Shown: piece by piece, positions 39,801 through 53,083 of the stretch | How positions within the stretch are numbered: the first letter of the stretch is position 1 | Layout: every line of letters begins with the position of its first letter | Assembly (NCBI GenBank): GCA_950106755.1 | Contig: OX467083.1 | Location: forward strand, 42,794,555-42,858,554 | Source: Climacium dendroides | Taxonomy: Eukaryota > Streptophyta > Bryopsida > Hypnales > Climaciaceae | Direction: 5' to 3' | DNA: 64,000 bases | Position numbers and translations under genes: made by a program | Notes under the pieces: generated by a model | Told to the model about the DNA's origin: nothing | Seen by the model: the letters and a program-made list of their open reading frames with translations, nothing else | Database searches by the model: none

Positions 39801-42800
39801 GTCTTTACGAGTGTTTTAATATACTGACTTAAAAATCTATTGCACCATGTATGTGGGGTTCATAATTAGGCTGAGCAATCGGCTCATGTCTCTGGGGTGC
39901 TGACTGTCATGACTGTTGGCATGTAAGTCTTCTTCTGACCTACAATACATCCGGCACTTTGAGTTGCATCAATTTGTTTGAGCTGTACCAAGGTCACCTC
40001 AATAATTTGCATGGCTTTGGAGCAGTGAAATTGCGTGTACCTTATTCCTTGTGAAACTTTTCAAGTAATTTGTAATTCTTGCATGCGCAGCTTCTTTGCA
40101 GCATTCGCAAGGACAGCCTTCACCGGGGAGAGTGAACAAAGTATGCATCATTTCTGGTACGCCATTTCCTGCAATTCCCTTCTTTTTTCTCAGAGTGGTT
40201 TGTCCAAAAAATATTATATTAATCATCATTTTCATTGAAAAATTGAAACGTCAAGGGATTGACACTTTTCCAGTCGTCCGTCTGGAACCTCAGATCTACA
40301 CCATTCTTAGTTTTCTAGAGCTCTGCCTTAAATTTTTGCGTTCTGAATCATGCCTTTTGAACGAATGTGATCGATCTAAGGCTATCGCTCACACTTTATT
40401 TTTCCATGTTAACCGAGCAGGGAAATGATTTCCTACATCGCCAACACTCTCATATTCTTACTCAGGTGAGTGATTTCCAATGACTTGGATGTGACGCAGC
40501 GATCTATTCTAGTCCTGTCACTAAATATTTGAATTCTAATTTCTGAAGTAGCTTTAACAGATATCCTGATAGTATTGAAAACGCCGGTGTCTTGCAGCGG
40601 GGTGGTAATTGCGGAGAGCATTTTAAGGAGTCACGACAAGATTCAAGGTTTGTAACTGCTGTGACTGACTCAAAAGTATGGTCAAAATTCTTTACCTTTG
40701 GGTAGGCAGTATCATCGCATTCATTAAAATGGCAAACTTTCAAGAAATTTGCACTTTCTCAGACGATTGCTTGGGGCCTCAGATGAATACCTGTCGTAGT
40801 ATCTAGAGCTTTGTGCATTTGAATGTCATAGTGTTCGTGCTTTGAAACACGCCATTTTAACGAATATGACCATTTAGTGCATGAAACTTCAATTGGTTGC
40901 ATTTTTTTGCAGGGCGGGATTGGAGTTACCTGGTTGTACTCTACATTTTTGTCCAGCTCTCTCGAGCGCTTTTAATGTCAGTACTTTACCCGGGCTTGAA
41001 GTACTTTGGCTACGGACTCAATTGGAAAGAGGCTACAATGCTTGTTTGGGCTGGTCTGCGTGGCGCTGTCGCTCTGTCACTTTCATTATCAGTTGCTGTA
41101 AGTGATTTCCATCTGTGGAAATTATTTACTTGGTGTCTTGGCTTTTGTCGTGATTTTTAATGTACAAGTGTGAAACTTCAAATATTAAAATTTGCTGAGA
41201 AGAGATTTCTTGCATACCTTGCTTGGACCACTTAAAAAATATTGATTCAAGTCATTGGGTTCTGCACATTAAAAGAGATATCTTTCTCTATATTGGAAAT
41301 TTTAGGTTTTATGTATTCCTTAAGATTTTTAGTACATGAGCAAAGTTCTAAGTATCAATGTCGGTTTCAGATATTTTTCTTGCATCTCTGAAGTCACTGA
41401 TGCTCTGAAATTTTGGTACCCTGATTCAGCATGACTCTCAAATTTCCGAGTTGACTGGGGCCAGGGTACGTTTTAAATTCTTTTATATAATTTTCTTGCC
41501 TTGACAGTTTTCCACATACATCTTGAAATATGTAACTCTTCAATTCCGTTATTGCTCCATGGTTGTCATGATCCTCTTCGACTCAATTCAATTTATGCCT
41601 CTTGAAACCCAAATGTGACCCAAATATGAATGTGGTGAAGGAGTTGAGGAGGGCATAAGAAGGTTTCCTTGTGTCTTTGATCTAAAGATTTGCATGCATG
41701 TGTCAATTGCGTCAGTTTGTGTTCCTCACAGGTGGCGTGGTGTTCTTAACCCTCATCGTGAATGGTTCTACTACGCAATTTCTTCTTCACTTCCTTAGAA
41801 TGGATAACATAACTGAAACTAAGGTAATAGCATTCTTGACCTTGAATTTGTTCTCGATCTGGCCCTGCTGGATTTTCCTATTCTGCAAATGCTTCTGCCG
41901 TACCTGAAACAATGAAGCTATGTGGTGAAGGTGGAGGATTAGGGTTTAGGGTTTAAGGGTTAGGGTTTAGAGTCTCTTGTAGGAATTTGGTTTTAATGAC
42001 TGACGTTCGGTCTTATGCAGCAACGTATGCTTGAGTTCGCCAAGCATGAGATGCGCAGTAAGGCACTGGAGGCATTTGGAGAATTGGGAGAAGATGAGGA
42101 GCTGGGACCTGCTGACTGGAATACTATACGCAAGTATGTGACCTGTTTGCCATACGAGGAGGAAAGACCTGCTCATCCCCATACGGCTCCTAGTTTTTCC
42201 CTTCCAGTTGGTGAACATCTCAGACAGAAAATGCACGACACACGTGGACGCTTCCTGAATGGTAAGCGTTTCAACACTGGTTGCTTGTGATTTTGAAAAT
42301 AGCATATATACCATTGTTGCGTTTCTCTGAAGAGAAGCTATGTCTCTTGTTTTTCATCAATGGTAAATTTGTGTATTGAGGAAATTCCTGTGCTTCGTGT
42401 GTGAAGCATGAGAATCAAGGCTCTTGATAATTCCATTACATGTTCTTGTCGGTCAGGTCTTTTCAGGTCTGCTAAGGCACTCTGTGTTTGAGTCTGATTT
42501 AGTCAATGGAACAAATCACCATAATCGTTGAAACGGAATTTTTTTAAGAATTTGACACTTTTCCAGTTGCCTGCCTGGAACCTCAGATCTCTACAAGCCC
42601 TATTTTTTGGAGCTTTATGCACTGGAATGTCACCATCTTGGCGCGCTGAACCATTTTAACTAATAATTTAGACCATGTAAACTCTCAAAACTTAAGTCTG
42701 CAGTGAGAGCCTTTGGTTGCACGACATACAGTACCATTGGTGTTCTCAAACAAGGTACTCAAGAATTAGTTGCGCCTGCAGGTGTGCAAGCAGCATATTG

Positions 42801-45800
42801 GAACATGCTGGAAGAAGGACGAATCACACGAACTGCGGCCCTTATCCTCATGCAATCCGTTGACGAGGCGTTAGACAAGGTATCCAGATCGAATTCCAAG
42901 CGCAATGTTACTTGATTATATAAATCATTCTAGGTTAAATACTTGAATTTCTGAGTGTCAGAAACGCTACTTTTCTTTGTTTGAGCAGTTTAGTACCTAC
43001 CATTGAATTATTGCATTATGGAGCCACACTTTTGCATTCCCCCTTTCTTTAGCAAATGGAACAAATATACACCGCATCTGTTGAAAGTGATTATTAAAGA
43101 TATGGTGAAAGGGATGGGCATTTGTCTACCGATTGAAGGTTGTAGTGAGGCAGAGAATAGTGCACGTGTCTGTGTGTACTTTTAACGAATTTGAGGTAGA
43201 GAATAGTGGACTTGCATGTGCATTTTTATCGAGTTTGGTGTGTGAGATTTTCCACAATATACTCATGAAAATTCCCATATACAATGCAAGTAACAGTTTC
43301 ATGTCATGATGGGACTGGGTGTCTTATACAGGTGAATAATAATGCCAAGTTACAGGATTGGGAAGGACTCCGTCCACACGTGAGTTTTCCTCGCTATTTG
43401 AGGTACTTATCGTGGCGGAGTAGCTCATTCCTTTCTCGAAGAGCTTCCACCTTCTTCCTGTTACAACAATTAGAGCTTGCATGCTACATTGCTGCAGCCT
43501 TTCTTCGGGCTCATCGGATAACTCGCAACCACCTCCGGGCGTTCATTGGTAGGTCTTGCCAACCAGGACTTCTGTTTTTGAGTTACAAGCTTGGTTACGA
43601 GCTGCTGGAACATGCAACCTGTAACCTGCTCTGATTTATCCTATTTGTGTGTGTGACACTAACTTGCCAAAGTAGGCTGGATTACTACTTCATTGTACAA
43701 ATTTTTTTTCAAAAGATTAGTTGTAACAATAATCTGCAGGTGGTACCCACTCATAGGATAAATCAGTGTAGCGACACTGGGAGGATTGGGAATTTAGCCC
43801 CCTCAAGCACTAGAAGTTTTGGAGGTTAATTTTACCACATTAGCCTCATTTTCACCACGTTTACTTTGAAAGTAATACCAGTCTTAGGCTCTCCCCTCAC
43901 ACACAGATTATTTAGATTCACGGCTAAATTAGATTCACGGCTCAAGGTTGAATGTATTATGAAGCCTTCCTTTGGTAGTGCAGTGTCAGGGTCTAATCTC
44001 CGAAGCCTCTCAGTGTAGACCATGTAACAATGCTTTTAGTAGATTAGTCTTGTTAAGAAACTCTTAGACAACATCATAAAGAAAATCTTTGCCATGAAGT
44101 CCCTTTATGGTTAAAATGATCGAATGGAGGCGGTGAGGTCCCTTTACGGCGTATTACATATCGACTTCCATGTGATCATTGTTACTATAAGAAGACCTTA
44201 TGAATTATGGGAGAGCTTCTTTGTGGATGTTGTCTAAAGTTCTTGAAACAAATCTGATTTTAGTCGAGACTTTACTATGTATTTTCTTCTAGTATCGTTG
44301 GAGCAACGCGTCCCTCTTAGTATGCTTTGTCACATGTGCAGGTGAAAGTGATGTGACGGAGACTGTCATTGAAGAAAGTGAGGCAGAAGGTCGGGCTGCT
44401 CGTGAGTTTCTTGAAGACATGCGCCAGTCTTTTCCTCAGGTGATCCAAGTAGCACTATGCCTTATAAGATTGCTGTTGGCCTAAATATTCACCACTTTGT
44501 ATTTCCAGGCTGTGGAAGAGCTCTGGTAACAAGAAATTAAGAAGTCTAGTGTGTTGGGCATCAATCCTTTGGAACCTGAGCTCAATCGCTTGTCGATCAA
44601 CTCACATTACCAAGTTTTTGCTTGGAGTTCTTTGTGTTTAAAGATCAATTTTGAATGTGACCTTAGGTTCTGTAAACCACTTGCTAATTTGTTGTTTCTA
44701 CAATCGTACAGTACCTACCTCCAAGTGATATTCCAGGAAACCTAGATGCGTTACAATTCGTGCGTTTAAGTAAGGAGACGAGTGGTGCTTAGGGGACATC
44801 ACCCCTGGAATGTACACTGAGTGTCACCTGAGCAGCACTCCACCCTATGATAAAATTTGCCTTAAAGATTCCATTCTATTGGCAGGGTTTAACGCAGCTT
44901 GGTTTCTAGAATATACTGGGTGGGTTCGTGGGGTCCTACTAGTGACGTAGTCATGCATGAATATTTGAACACGAAATTTATTACTTTGGATGATGATTGC
45001 AAAATTTAGGTTTCTTTATGCTTTGACTTTTCGATTCGGAACCAAAGGACCTACTGACGAAAACTGGTCCATTTGGATCCAGGTGTTGCGCGCTGTGAAG
45101 ACAAAGCAAGTAACTCATGCAATTTTGGGACACTTGACTGAATATGTGAAGACTCTAGAGAATGGTGGGCTCCTCGAAGCGAAGGAGACTCTCCAACTTC
45201 ATGATGCCGTCCAGGTTTGAAGTTTTACCATATTCTTTAACATTTTTGTGTCTCCGTTTTGGTAGAAAATATATCAGTCCCTGTTTCCAGGTTATCACCT
45301 CTACACAACTTGGTACTTAATTGCTCACTGATCAAGATCTGAGTCGACACTGCACGTTATTTTTTTTTTTGTGAATCGCTCAGCATATAACCAGCCTCAT
45401 AGAAAATCAGGGACATTAGTGGACCTTGAAGGATATGAGGAAGTGAACTATATAATTACAAGAAAACATTTCAGTCTGTAAATTTCCTAATAGAGTGAGA
45501 ATCTTGTTACAGTCCAATGAACGTCATTTGGGGCATGTGAAATATGAAATAAGGAATTCATGACTTGGCACGCATCAGGTCGACTTGAAGAAGCTGTTGC
45601 GGAAACCCCCTGTTGTTGAAATGCCGTCACCAGAGGAAACCTTGCTGAACCAACCTTTTATAGGGGCAATGCCAGACCCTGTTCAAGCACTGCTGCTTGA
45701 TGTGGCCAAAGAGCACATGAAAATGCAGAGTAGCGTCATCTACAGGGAGGGCACGAAGCCCGATGGGATCTGGTTGATTGCAAATGGTGTTGTCAAGGTT

Positions 45801-48800
45801 AGTTTTCATTTCATTTCATCCCTTGTCTACTGATGCTTCATTCAAATCCCATCACCTTAAGCCATGCTCTCTGTTTCAGTTTCTGGAAGTATCCTGTTTT
45901 TATCATCATGATTGTGTGGTTATCAAGTTTTGACTTTTGAGGAAACCGTGTCACTTTGTTGTCTGGTCAGATGAAAGTTATAACCCATATTCGTTCTGCT
46001 CAATGTGAATCCTTTAATCAACCAAAATGTCTAGTTTTGGATATTTGAGATTCAATGAAACGACTTCATATCATATCAATAACCTTCTCGCGACTCGAAG
46101 GTTGTCTCGTCAGCGTTTTCGAATATTTACTGTCTTTCATTTTAAATTGGTTTGGGTACAGTCAGTTGCCTGGCACTGTTATCCTTAAGTTGACGTATTG
46201 CCATTTGGAAAAATTCAGTGGAGCAACAAGGCAACCAATGGACAGAGGCTGAGCCAACCCACATTCTCCCACGGCAGCACGCTTGGCTTGTACGAAGCGT
46301 TGACAGGGAAACCCTACTTGTGTGACGTTGTCACAGATTCAGTGGTTCATTGCTTCTTTATTGAACGCTCTAGGATCTCGTTGATCCAAACGGAACGCCC
46401 AGAGCTCGAGGATTTTCTTTGGCAGGTATATTTTTGGGGCCCTATGCTTCTTCATTGGAATAATCTCTTAAAATTCGAACTGTTGTCGGATGCTTTTGGA
46501 AGCTGTTCTCTTAACGGACAATTTCAGAATTTTACATGCTCGAACCTCAAGTCAGGTATTTGTTCTGGTGAAACAACCATCCATCAAATGGCTATTTATC
46601 CCTAACTGCTAGTGCTAAAAATATGAATTCTGAATTGGAAGCTATTAGTTTGATTAAGGTAACTTTCAGAACATATTTCTATCATTCAAAAATGTAGGAT
46701 ATGATTTCTTCTTTCTAGTGGTCCATTTGGTTACATCAATGCTTCTTAAATGATATATTTCAAATCCTACAGACATGGAATGCGGCCAGTTTTGGCCGTT
46801 TGGGCAATTAGGTGTTAATATTGGAACTGTTGTGGAGTCCATGTTGCACTGATGAATCGAATGATACCCTCTTGTTTAGGAAAGCGCACTAGCGGTTGCC
46901 AAGATGGTATTAGCCCCGCAATTCGACACGGCGACATTGCAAGAGATTCGTGCTCTTGTGACGGAAGGCTCCTCAATGCGCATCTTCCTTCGCGGTGAGG
47001 TTTTCGAGCTTCGGCAGAGAGAAATGGGTGTGTTGCTGGAAGGCTTTGTCAGACAAGAACACAGCACTGAAATCATTACTGCTCCAGCTGGCCTGGTCCT
47101 CAAAACGCCCCTCCTCAGCCCTGCTGGTCAGTCAGTCTCCTGCTTCCGCTTTCCTTCTTGCAAAGCATGTTTCCATGGATGTTCGTCAGAATTGCCTGTT
47201 GGGAAGAATCTGACGTGTCCATATTCGTTAAAATGGCGTGTTTCACAGCGCCAAAATTACAGGCGTCCATTTGCCCTGAGCTCTGAAAATTTGGACTGGT
47301 ATAGATCTGAGGTTTGAGCACGCGACTGGAACTACACCATTTTCACGAGCCCAATCCACCCTGTCTAATTGGTATCTCGTGAGAGTAGATTTAAACTAAC
47401 CCTTAAGAAGTATTAACTCATGAACAGTTATGAATTAAGACTTACATATGAAGTTAATTTTAATTTAATAATAGCTTGTATCTAATAGTAGAGGAGTAGG
47501 CTTTCATTTAATATCACCCCCTGAGCGTTCTGAAGTCCATATTCTGGATGATGAATATAGTGCTTGAGGCAATGCTTTGTCCAAATAATTTCTCATTCAT
47601 CCAAAGCTATGTTTGAATCTTTAAAACAATCTTTCTCTATAACTAATTTGCTGAAATTGAGGTAAATATCATAATTATACAAAGAGAGAAGCAAAAATGT
47701 GCAAAATTTCAAAAAAGGATTAGGGTGTTCACTTATGAGGCTCTGACAGCCATGGGGTTGTCACAGGAAGTCGGAGCAATCTGTCACTGCAACCAACCAC
47801 CGTGTTTCATGCGGAGGCCAGATCCCGGATCCTGTTTTTCGACTCCGGGGTGGCTGCCAAGGTTTTGTCCACACCAGGGTCCGCGACTGTGCTGGGCCTG
47901 CCTCGCAAGTCCAGCCGCCCCACACCCCGGCGCTCCTTCCCTGAGCCTGATGCGTGGCCCCAGCAGGCTTCCTTGTCAGCCCAGAACTCGTTAAACTCAC
48001 GAACCAATGGCGAGCATCTCGGGAGTAACAATGAAATTGGCTTTGCTAGCGATAATTCCATTCCTGTTGCGCTCGCATGGGGGAGTGGCACCAGCTCCGT
48101 TCCGGATAAGTACACGGCCAGGGCGTTGGAAATCAGTGTCTTCGGTTCCCAGGTATCGTCATTGGCTCCCACTAAACATCTGGAAGTCTAACATTCAGAA
48201 CTTGAACTTCATAATTTGGCACTGACACGGAAATTTACCGACATAACTACGAAGTTAACTACTAGAATTTGGAGGGTTTAGCAACATTTCTAGCGACGTT
48301 TGAAGCATTTGTAGCGAAGTTTTGGAAGATTCTTTAGCAGTGTTTTTCAGCAAACATGAAACTTTGGGGACACACTTCCAGCAAACATGCAACGTTTGTC
48401 AGCAAACATATTCGAAAACGTTGTTCACTTGCTCACTTTGGACAACGTTACTAGGAGAACCTTGAATGTCAACTTTGGAATCACTTTGGAATGTTATGAT
48501 CTGCAACATTCAAACGTTGCTACAAAACGTTGCTGTACGGGATGAATTCTAGACGTTAATTCAATCATTTACTATCGATTATTGTTTGCCCATTCATGTG
48601 CTTGTGGTCCCTCTGCACAGCTGTTGGGCATGAGCAAGAGCTGGAGAGGAGCGCAGGACGAGTGGACTCCCGAGGGTCCGCCTCGAGTGAGCCAGTCACA
48701 CACCAACCTGGTGAAGCGAATGTCCATGTTAATGCAAGACACGGCCGGACCGCGGCGCCGAGTGGCCAGCCAAGGCAACGTGCGACAGTTCACAGGCTTC

Positions 48801-48950
48801 TCAGTGGGCAGGCCGCTGCATGTCAAGCCGCGCACGGGCGACACCAGCGACGACTCCGACAAGGAGGAGCAGATTGTGCGCATCGATTCTCCCAGTGCTC
48901 TATTCAATACTTCTCGTCAATGGCCGGGATCCACGTCATTTATATCATAA
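36828..48950 (+). CDS. SOS1: SOS1 plasma-membrane Na+/H+ antiporter, 24 exons, 1164 aa
   Basis: Exons: 36828-37005, 37794-37844, 37979-38070, 38228-38305, 38500-38657, 39076-39177, 39441-39558, 39870-39922, 40091-40156, 40421-40465, 40598-40647, 40913-41097, 41430-41465, 41716-41823, 42021-42261, 42782-42879, 43332-43548, 44342-44439, 45083-45214, 45579-45797, 46219-46425, 46880-47126, 47767-48152, 48621-48950. Every junction is GT-AG and in phase. The membrane half has TRVPYTVALLLLGIGLGGL, FLPALLFESSF, GGLLSATDPVAVVALLKELG (Asp ~156), EGESLMNDG (Asp ~185), FARTAFTGES and GLRGAVALSLSLSV. The cytosolic half has GPADW, ACYIAAAFLRAH, a cyclic-nucleotide-binding-like fold (YREGTKPDGIWLI, FSHGSTLGLYEALTGKPYLC) and a C-terminal RIDSPS. 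Known SOS1 exports Na+ in exchange for H+ and is activated when SOS2 phosphorylates the DSPS serine. Length matches the family (~1150 aa). The start is the first ATG in frame. Introns carry MITE remnants. Confidence 0.96.
41939..41970 (+). repeat. Interstitial telomere-type repeats in SOS1 intron 14
   Basis: TTAGGGTTTAGGGTTTAAGG, followed by further TTAGGGTTTAG, gives about four imperfect TTTAGGG units, the land-plant telomere motif. It lies 50 bases upstream of exon 15. Confidence 0.85.
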
Positions 48951-51158
48951 TCTTCATAGTTCATGGCCTCGGTACATTCTTTGTCCACCTTTTGAAATTC
49001 TGTTTCCATGGTACGGTCTTATAGGAATTAAGATCAGTCATTCAATGGCAACTGTCATAGCAACAGTGATGACTTCAGGTTTACCGTGACTGTTTCTAGC
49101 TACTAGTGTATATATCCACTGGAGCCAAGTGAATCTCCCTCCTGCAGGTACTTGTCAACTTGTCATGGGAAATGAAATCGATTGTTGATTTGTTTTGGAT
49201 GATCGATTGATTCTGTCTTTTGTAATTTTCAAATAAATGGACAAATGGTTCGATTTGTTAAAATTATGTGTCACAATAGTGACATTCAAGTGGCCAGAGC
49301 TCGAAAACTTTTGTAGAACTGAGGTTGCAGTTCGGCAATTTCATCAAATTTACTATGAGCCGCCATGTAATGAAAATGAGATTACAACATCGTTAATAAT
49401 ATGAGGTTCCAACAGATCATAGGGAGTCAAAATTGTAGGTGTTAGTTTGATTCCACGTGCTTCTCAGAAAACAGAGAATGAGGAATTGACGACGAACACT
49501 CAAAAGACTCTTCATTCATGATGATGGTCTAATACAAGCTGCTCATATTGAATCCCTCTGAAAATGTTCATTGAGCTTGCATTGTGAAACGGGATTCAAT
49601 TAATGAGCAGGTAGACTTTGAAAGGGTGCCGTGGCGTTGCAGAAGGGTAACTAAGCCTAGTTTATGCTCATCAACTGGAATTTTAGACCCTCTGAAAGCC
49701 TCTAGTGAGGATTTATAAATAGCTGCCCTCTGCCCCTCCCGTCAGGTAGACCAGTAGTTCAAACAAGAACTCAAGCCATCAGTTGAAGTTGGTGGCCAAA
49801 GATTTCTACCTCGTCAGGGCCACCCTAACCTTAATCTTTAAACTGGTGCAATACTGAGTCAGAAATTGTGACTTTCACATTCACAAAGCTCTAAAAATAA
49901 TACTCAGGTGGACTAGTATAGATTTAAAGTTCAAGTTGTGCTCCTTGAAAAACATGATACTGTCAATATAACAAAAATGGCGTTCATAATATTCAAATGG
50001 GGATTTAAGAAACTTGATGTTCAAGGTTACATATATCAATATATGGTGTTCATTTAAACATAAGTCTTCCACCATTCAAGGAACACATTTTGGAAATGAT
50101 GTTTGCAAAGAGAAGAGATGTAAAACATTAATTTGAAATGAAATGGAAAGGCTGATTATAAAAACTTAATATGACTTTTTTAGGACTAAATAAGAAAATG
50201 TTGTCCGTTTTATCAAAGCTCTTACTTTCAAAATGCCATTTGTGCTAAAGTGTGACTCAAGCTTTTGAGCATGCAAATATTAAATCCAATTAGAGCCTAA
50301 TTGGAAGGCCTTTTGAGTTTGAGAAGAATCTAATCAAAAGATCACCTTTGTTTAGAAGAAGTAGATATGGAGTTTTTTAGAGAAAATAAATTAGGACTTG
50401 AGAAGAATTTAGGCATAAGATTTTCATTGACCAACTTTCTATTATTTGTCTCCCACACCATATAAATTGATTCAAAATTGGCCTTGCAAAAAAATCACAA
50501 AACATAGAGTAACCAGGCTAAGTTAGTGAAATGTTGAAGACTAGACAAAAAAAATGCTTTTTCAACATGATTGGATATATTGCATCCATTTCATGTAGTT
50601 CCCACATAATCAAGCTATTTGAAAACAGATGAAGAATTTTGTTCAAATGGTGATATTCCATACACCATTTTAGACCCTGAGGTCTGAACCAGAAAAGTGT
50701 CATCCATGATTGGTGTAGATTTCAAACTGCATAGTCTAAGACTAGTATAGATTTCAAACATGTAAGACTAGTATACATTTTACACCGCGCAGTGTAAAGT
50801 GTGAAAGTACCAAAGTTGCGGAAGGACGGCCATTTTAACAAAATTCCCTGTACATTCATGATCCTCCTCCTTCACAAAGGAACTCATTTATCTGTCCAAT
50901 GTGAATTTCTGCAAGCATGATTCAGCACCACTTCCGAGTAGTGAGGTTCAGCAGACCAAAATTATGACGAATATATCATATCCACAATGTTGAGTTTTTC
51001 ACTTGTTATATTAATTAGTGTATTCAAGAAAAAAATATCCAAAATCAAATTTCTTTGCTCATTAATTGTGAAACAAAAAATTAGTAATTTTTTTGATACT
51101 GCACCTTTTTTTCATGAGTTCAAAACCAAAAACTTTAATTTCTTTGAACCTGGGGATG
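48951..51158. other. SOS1 3' flank and AT-rich intergenic DNA
   Basis: The first ~150 bases probably hold the SOS1 3' UTR. MITE-family ends occur at 49845-49935 and a degenerate, nearly complete copy at about 50640-50855 (ATGGTGATATTCCA at one end, ACCAAAGTTG and GGCCATTTTAACAAAATTCC at the other). No gene is seen. Confidence 0.5.
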
Positions 51159-51724
51159 TACTACAAAGGAAGTTCATGGGTGAGGAGCAACCAAACCCTA
51201 ACTACCCATTTCTATTTTTTTAAATTATTTTTTAATAAATTATAATTTCAGCCTACAATTTTAAGCTTTGTTTAACAATGTCTATAGGTTTCTATTGCCA
51301 AAAATTTCAATCTTAAATAACATGTGATATATTGTCTGGAAAGGATTGAAAAATGAACAAAAATGACATGTTTCTCAACTAAAATATTTATAGAGATCAC
51401 ATGAAAATGACTATTGTATCAATAATCAATCAAAATAAACTTTCAGTAGAAAGCTATTTTATAGAATTTTTTTTTCATTTTTCAAAAAAAAAATTCTTAT
51501 ATAATATAGGGGAGTGAAATTTATTTTTAACTTTACAATGTATTTTTTTTGTTTTAAAATTTGTAACTAATTATTATTAACATCAAAAAATATCAATAAT
51601 TCAGAACATAAACTTTCAAAGTAGGAAAATCAATTCATTTTTTTTTTTAGAAATAAAATTTTCGGATATAATATAAGGGGTCCAAAATTTGGTCGCTCTT
51701 CACCCATGAATTTCCTTTGTAGTG
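51159..51724. mobile_element. CACTA-like non-autonomous element
   Basis: The left end TACTACAAAGGAAGTTCATG (then GGTGAGGAGC) mirrors the right end GCTCTTCACCCATGAATTTC (then CTTTGTAGTG). The 566-bp interior is homologous to the element at 6802-7409 (shared CTTATATAATATAGGGG, TTGTAACTAATTATTATTAA and TCAGAACATAAACTTTCAAA). No transposase; the target duplication is not clear. Confidence 0.7.
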
Positions 51725-51839
51725 CACCCATCGGGGTTTTGAAAGATAATGTTTTTAGCTTTTCTAGCAAATTTTTTTAAGTCTCATATTGAATTGTTTT
51801 TCAAGTACCAAATCCAATTACTTTCTCTACTTTTCAACT

Positions 51840-51962
51840 CTAAATAGAAATTTTATAGATTATTTCATGAGTTTTTCCCGGATCTTTTCAAATTGCACCC
51901 GCATCTTTTTCCAATTCCAGCGGCTAACTTTGAACTAGCTGCCCGTTTTTCCGAACACAACC
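51840..51962. repeat. Dispersed repeat, second copy of 34655-34775
   Basis: Homology to the first copy runs from AAATAGAAATTTTATAGAT to CCGAACA, with about four fifths of positions matching by eye. Confidence 0.75.
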
Positions 51963-52288
51963 AAGCGACCTTCGTGCTAACAGGGCACGGGTATACGCGC
52001 CATACGCGGGTTATGGCTCCTGAGAATTTACGATGGCTCCGTTTGAGAACTATGGGCACGGTCGCAGGGACGTCGATCGTTCAGATTGTGCGAAACGTTT
52101 TGGGTGAAAAGAGGTGCAAAAGCCAAGCTGATCAGTCTGTTCTTTCAGAGGATCGATACTTTGGACGTACGTAACGCATGTGCCAACACTCAACTCAGTC
52201 TTTGTATACATCGATTGTACGTAACTAGAACACAACAATAATTAACTTAGAATACTCGATCAGGACTCGTCCGCAATTAATTGATTGA
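51963..52288. other. Intergenic spacer
   Basis: An open frame of 93 codons (51893-52174) overlaps the repeat and has no recognisable features. Nothing else is seen. Confidence 0.4.
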
Positions 52289-52461
52289 TGGGGAATTTCA
52301 TTAAAATGGCGATATTCCATGTGCCATTTGCACAGTGAGCCATTCCCATAGTTCAGACCGGGCGGTCTGAAATGTATTAGTGTACTAGATTTCAGACCGC
52401 CCGGTCTGAACTGTGGGATGTCAAAGTCACAGAATTTTTGCCATTTTAGTGAAATTCCCCA
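52289..52461. mobile_element. 173-bp MITE with nested palindrome
   Basis: The ends TGGGGAATTTCATTAAAATG (left) and CATTTTAGTGAAATTCCCCA (right) are inverted repeats. Inside, 24-base arms at 52350-52373 and 52389-52412 pair perfectly around a 15-base loop, and each arm contains a near-palindrome, TTCAGACCGGGCGGTCTGAA. This is the best-preserved member of the MITE family found in several introns of the window. Confidence 0.85.
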
Positions 52462-53083
52462 TATTGAATGCCAAGCCCCATCACATAGTGCTTTGCACGT
52501 GACGGGGGGCCAGCCATGGCTTTCTTCTATTAAACAATGAAATGAATTGACCCGCAATCCAAACAGATCGACGGGCAATCAACAGTTGAACTGGAATGTC
52601 CAGTGAGTCACTCAATCGATCGATCGAAGGTCACTCCAAACATGATGCACTGTCTAACTAACAAGCAAACGTGTCTGACCATCATGCTTCAATTTCAATA
52701 TGTACTCAAGCTAGCTAGCGTCACTGAGAACAAATCAAACGCTCCAGCCTCACCACTGCAGATTCTGCAAGTTTGTCGATCTCACTCTCACATACGGCTG
52801 GTGGGCGTCAGCCATGGCCAGCCGACGTACAACTCGATACAGTTCAATTCATACAATACGACTGTCGATCAGCCAGCTCCATCAAAGGCAGGCTACTTAG
52901 CTTCGAGCTCCATCCCCGGCCAGCAAAAAGAATGAAATGAATGTATACACGTGACCATTACATCGATCAATCACGCACAACGGCGAGAGCGAGCGAGCGA
53001 GCTAGTGCGAAATCAATTGAATGAACTCAGCTCTGTACGTCTAAGTGTACCAGTTGACGTGCAAATATAATTACGCCGATCGA
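52462..53083. other. 3' flank of peroxidase gene 1
   Basis: No gene. Many CGATCGAT-type short palindromes and a GCGAGCGAGCGAG run near 52986-53000. The composition is more GC-balanced than the repeats to the left. Confidence 0.5.

Noticed and set aside
47750..47766. Alternative SOS1 exon 23 acceptor at 47749
   Set aside because: It gives the wrong phase for the rest of the exon; the acceptor at 47766 restores the frame used by the C-terminal domain.
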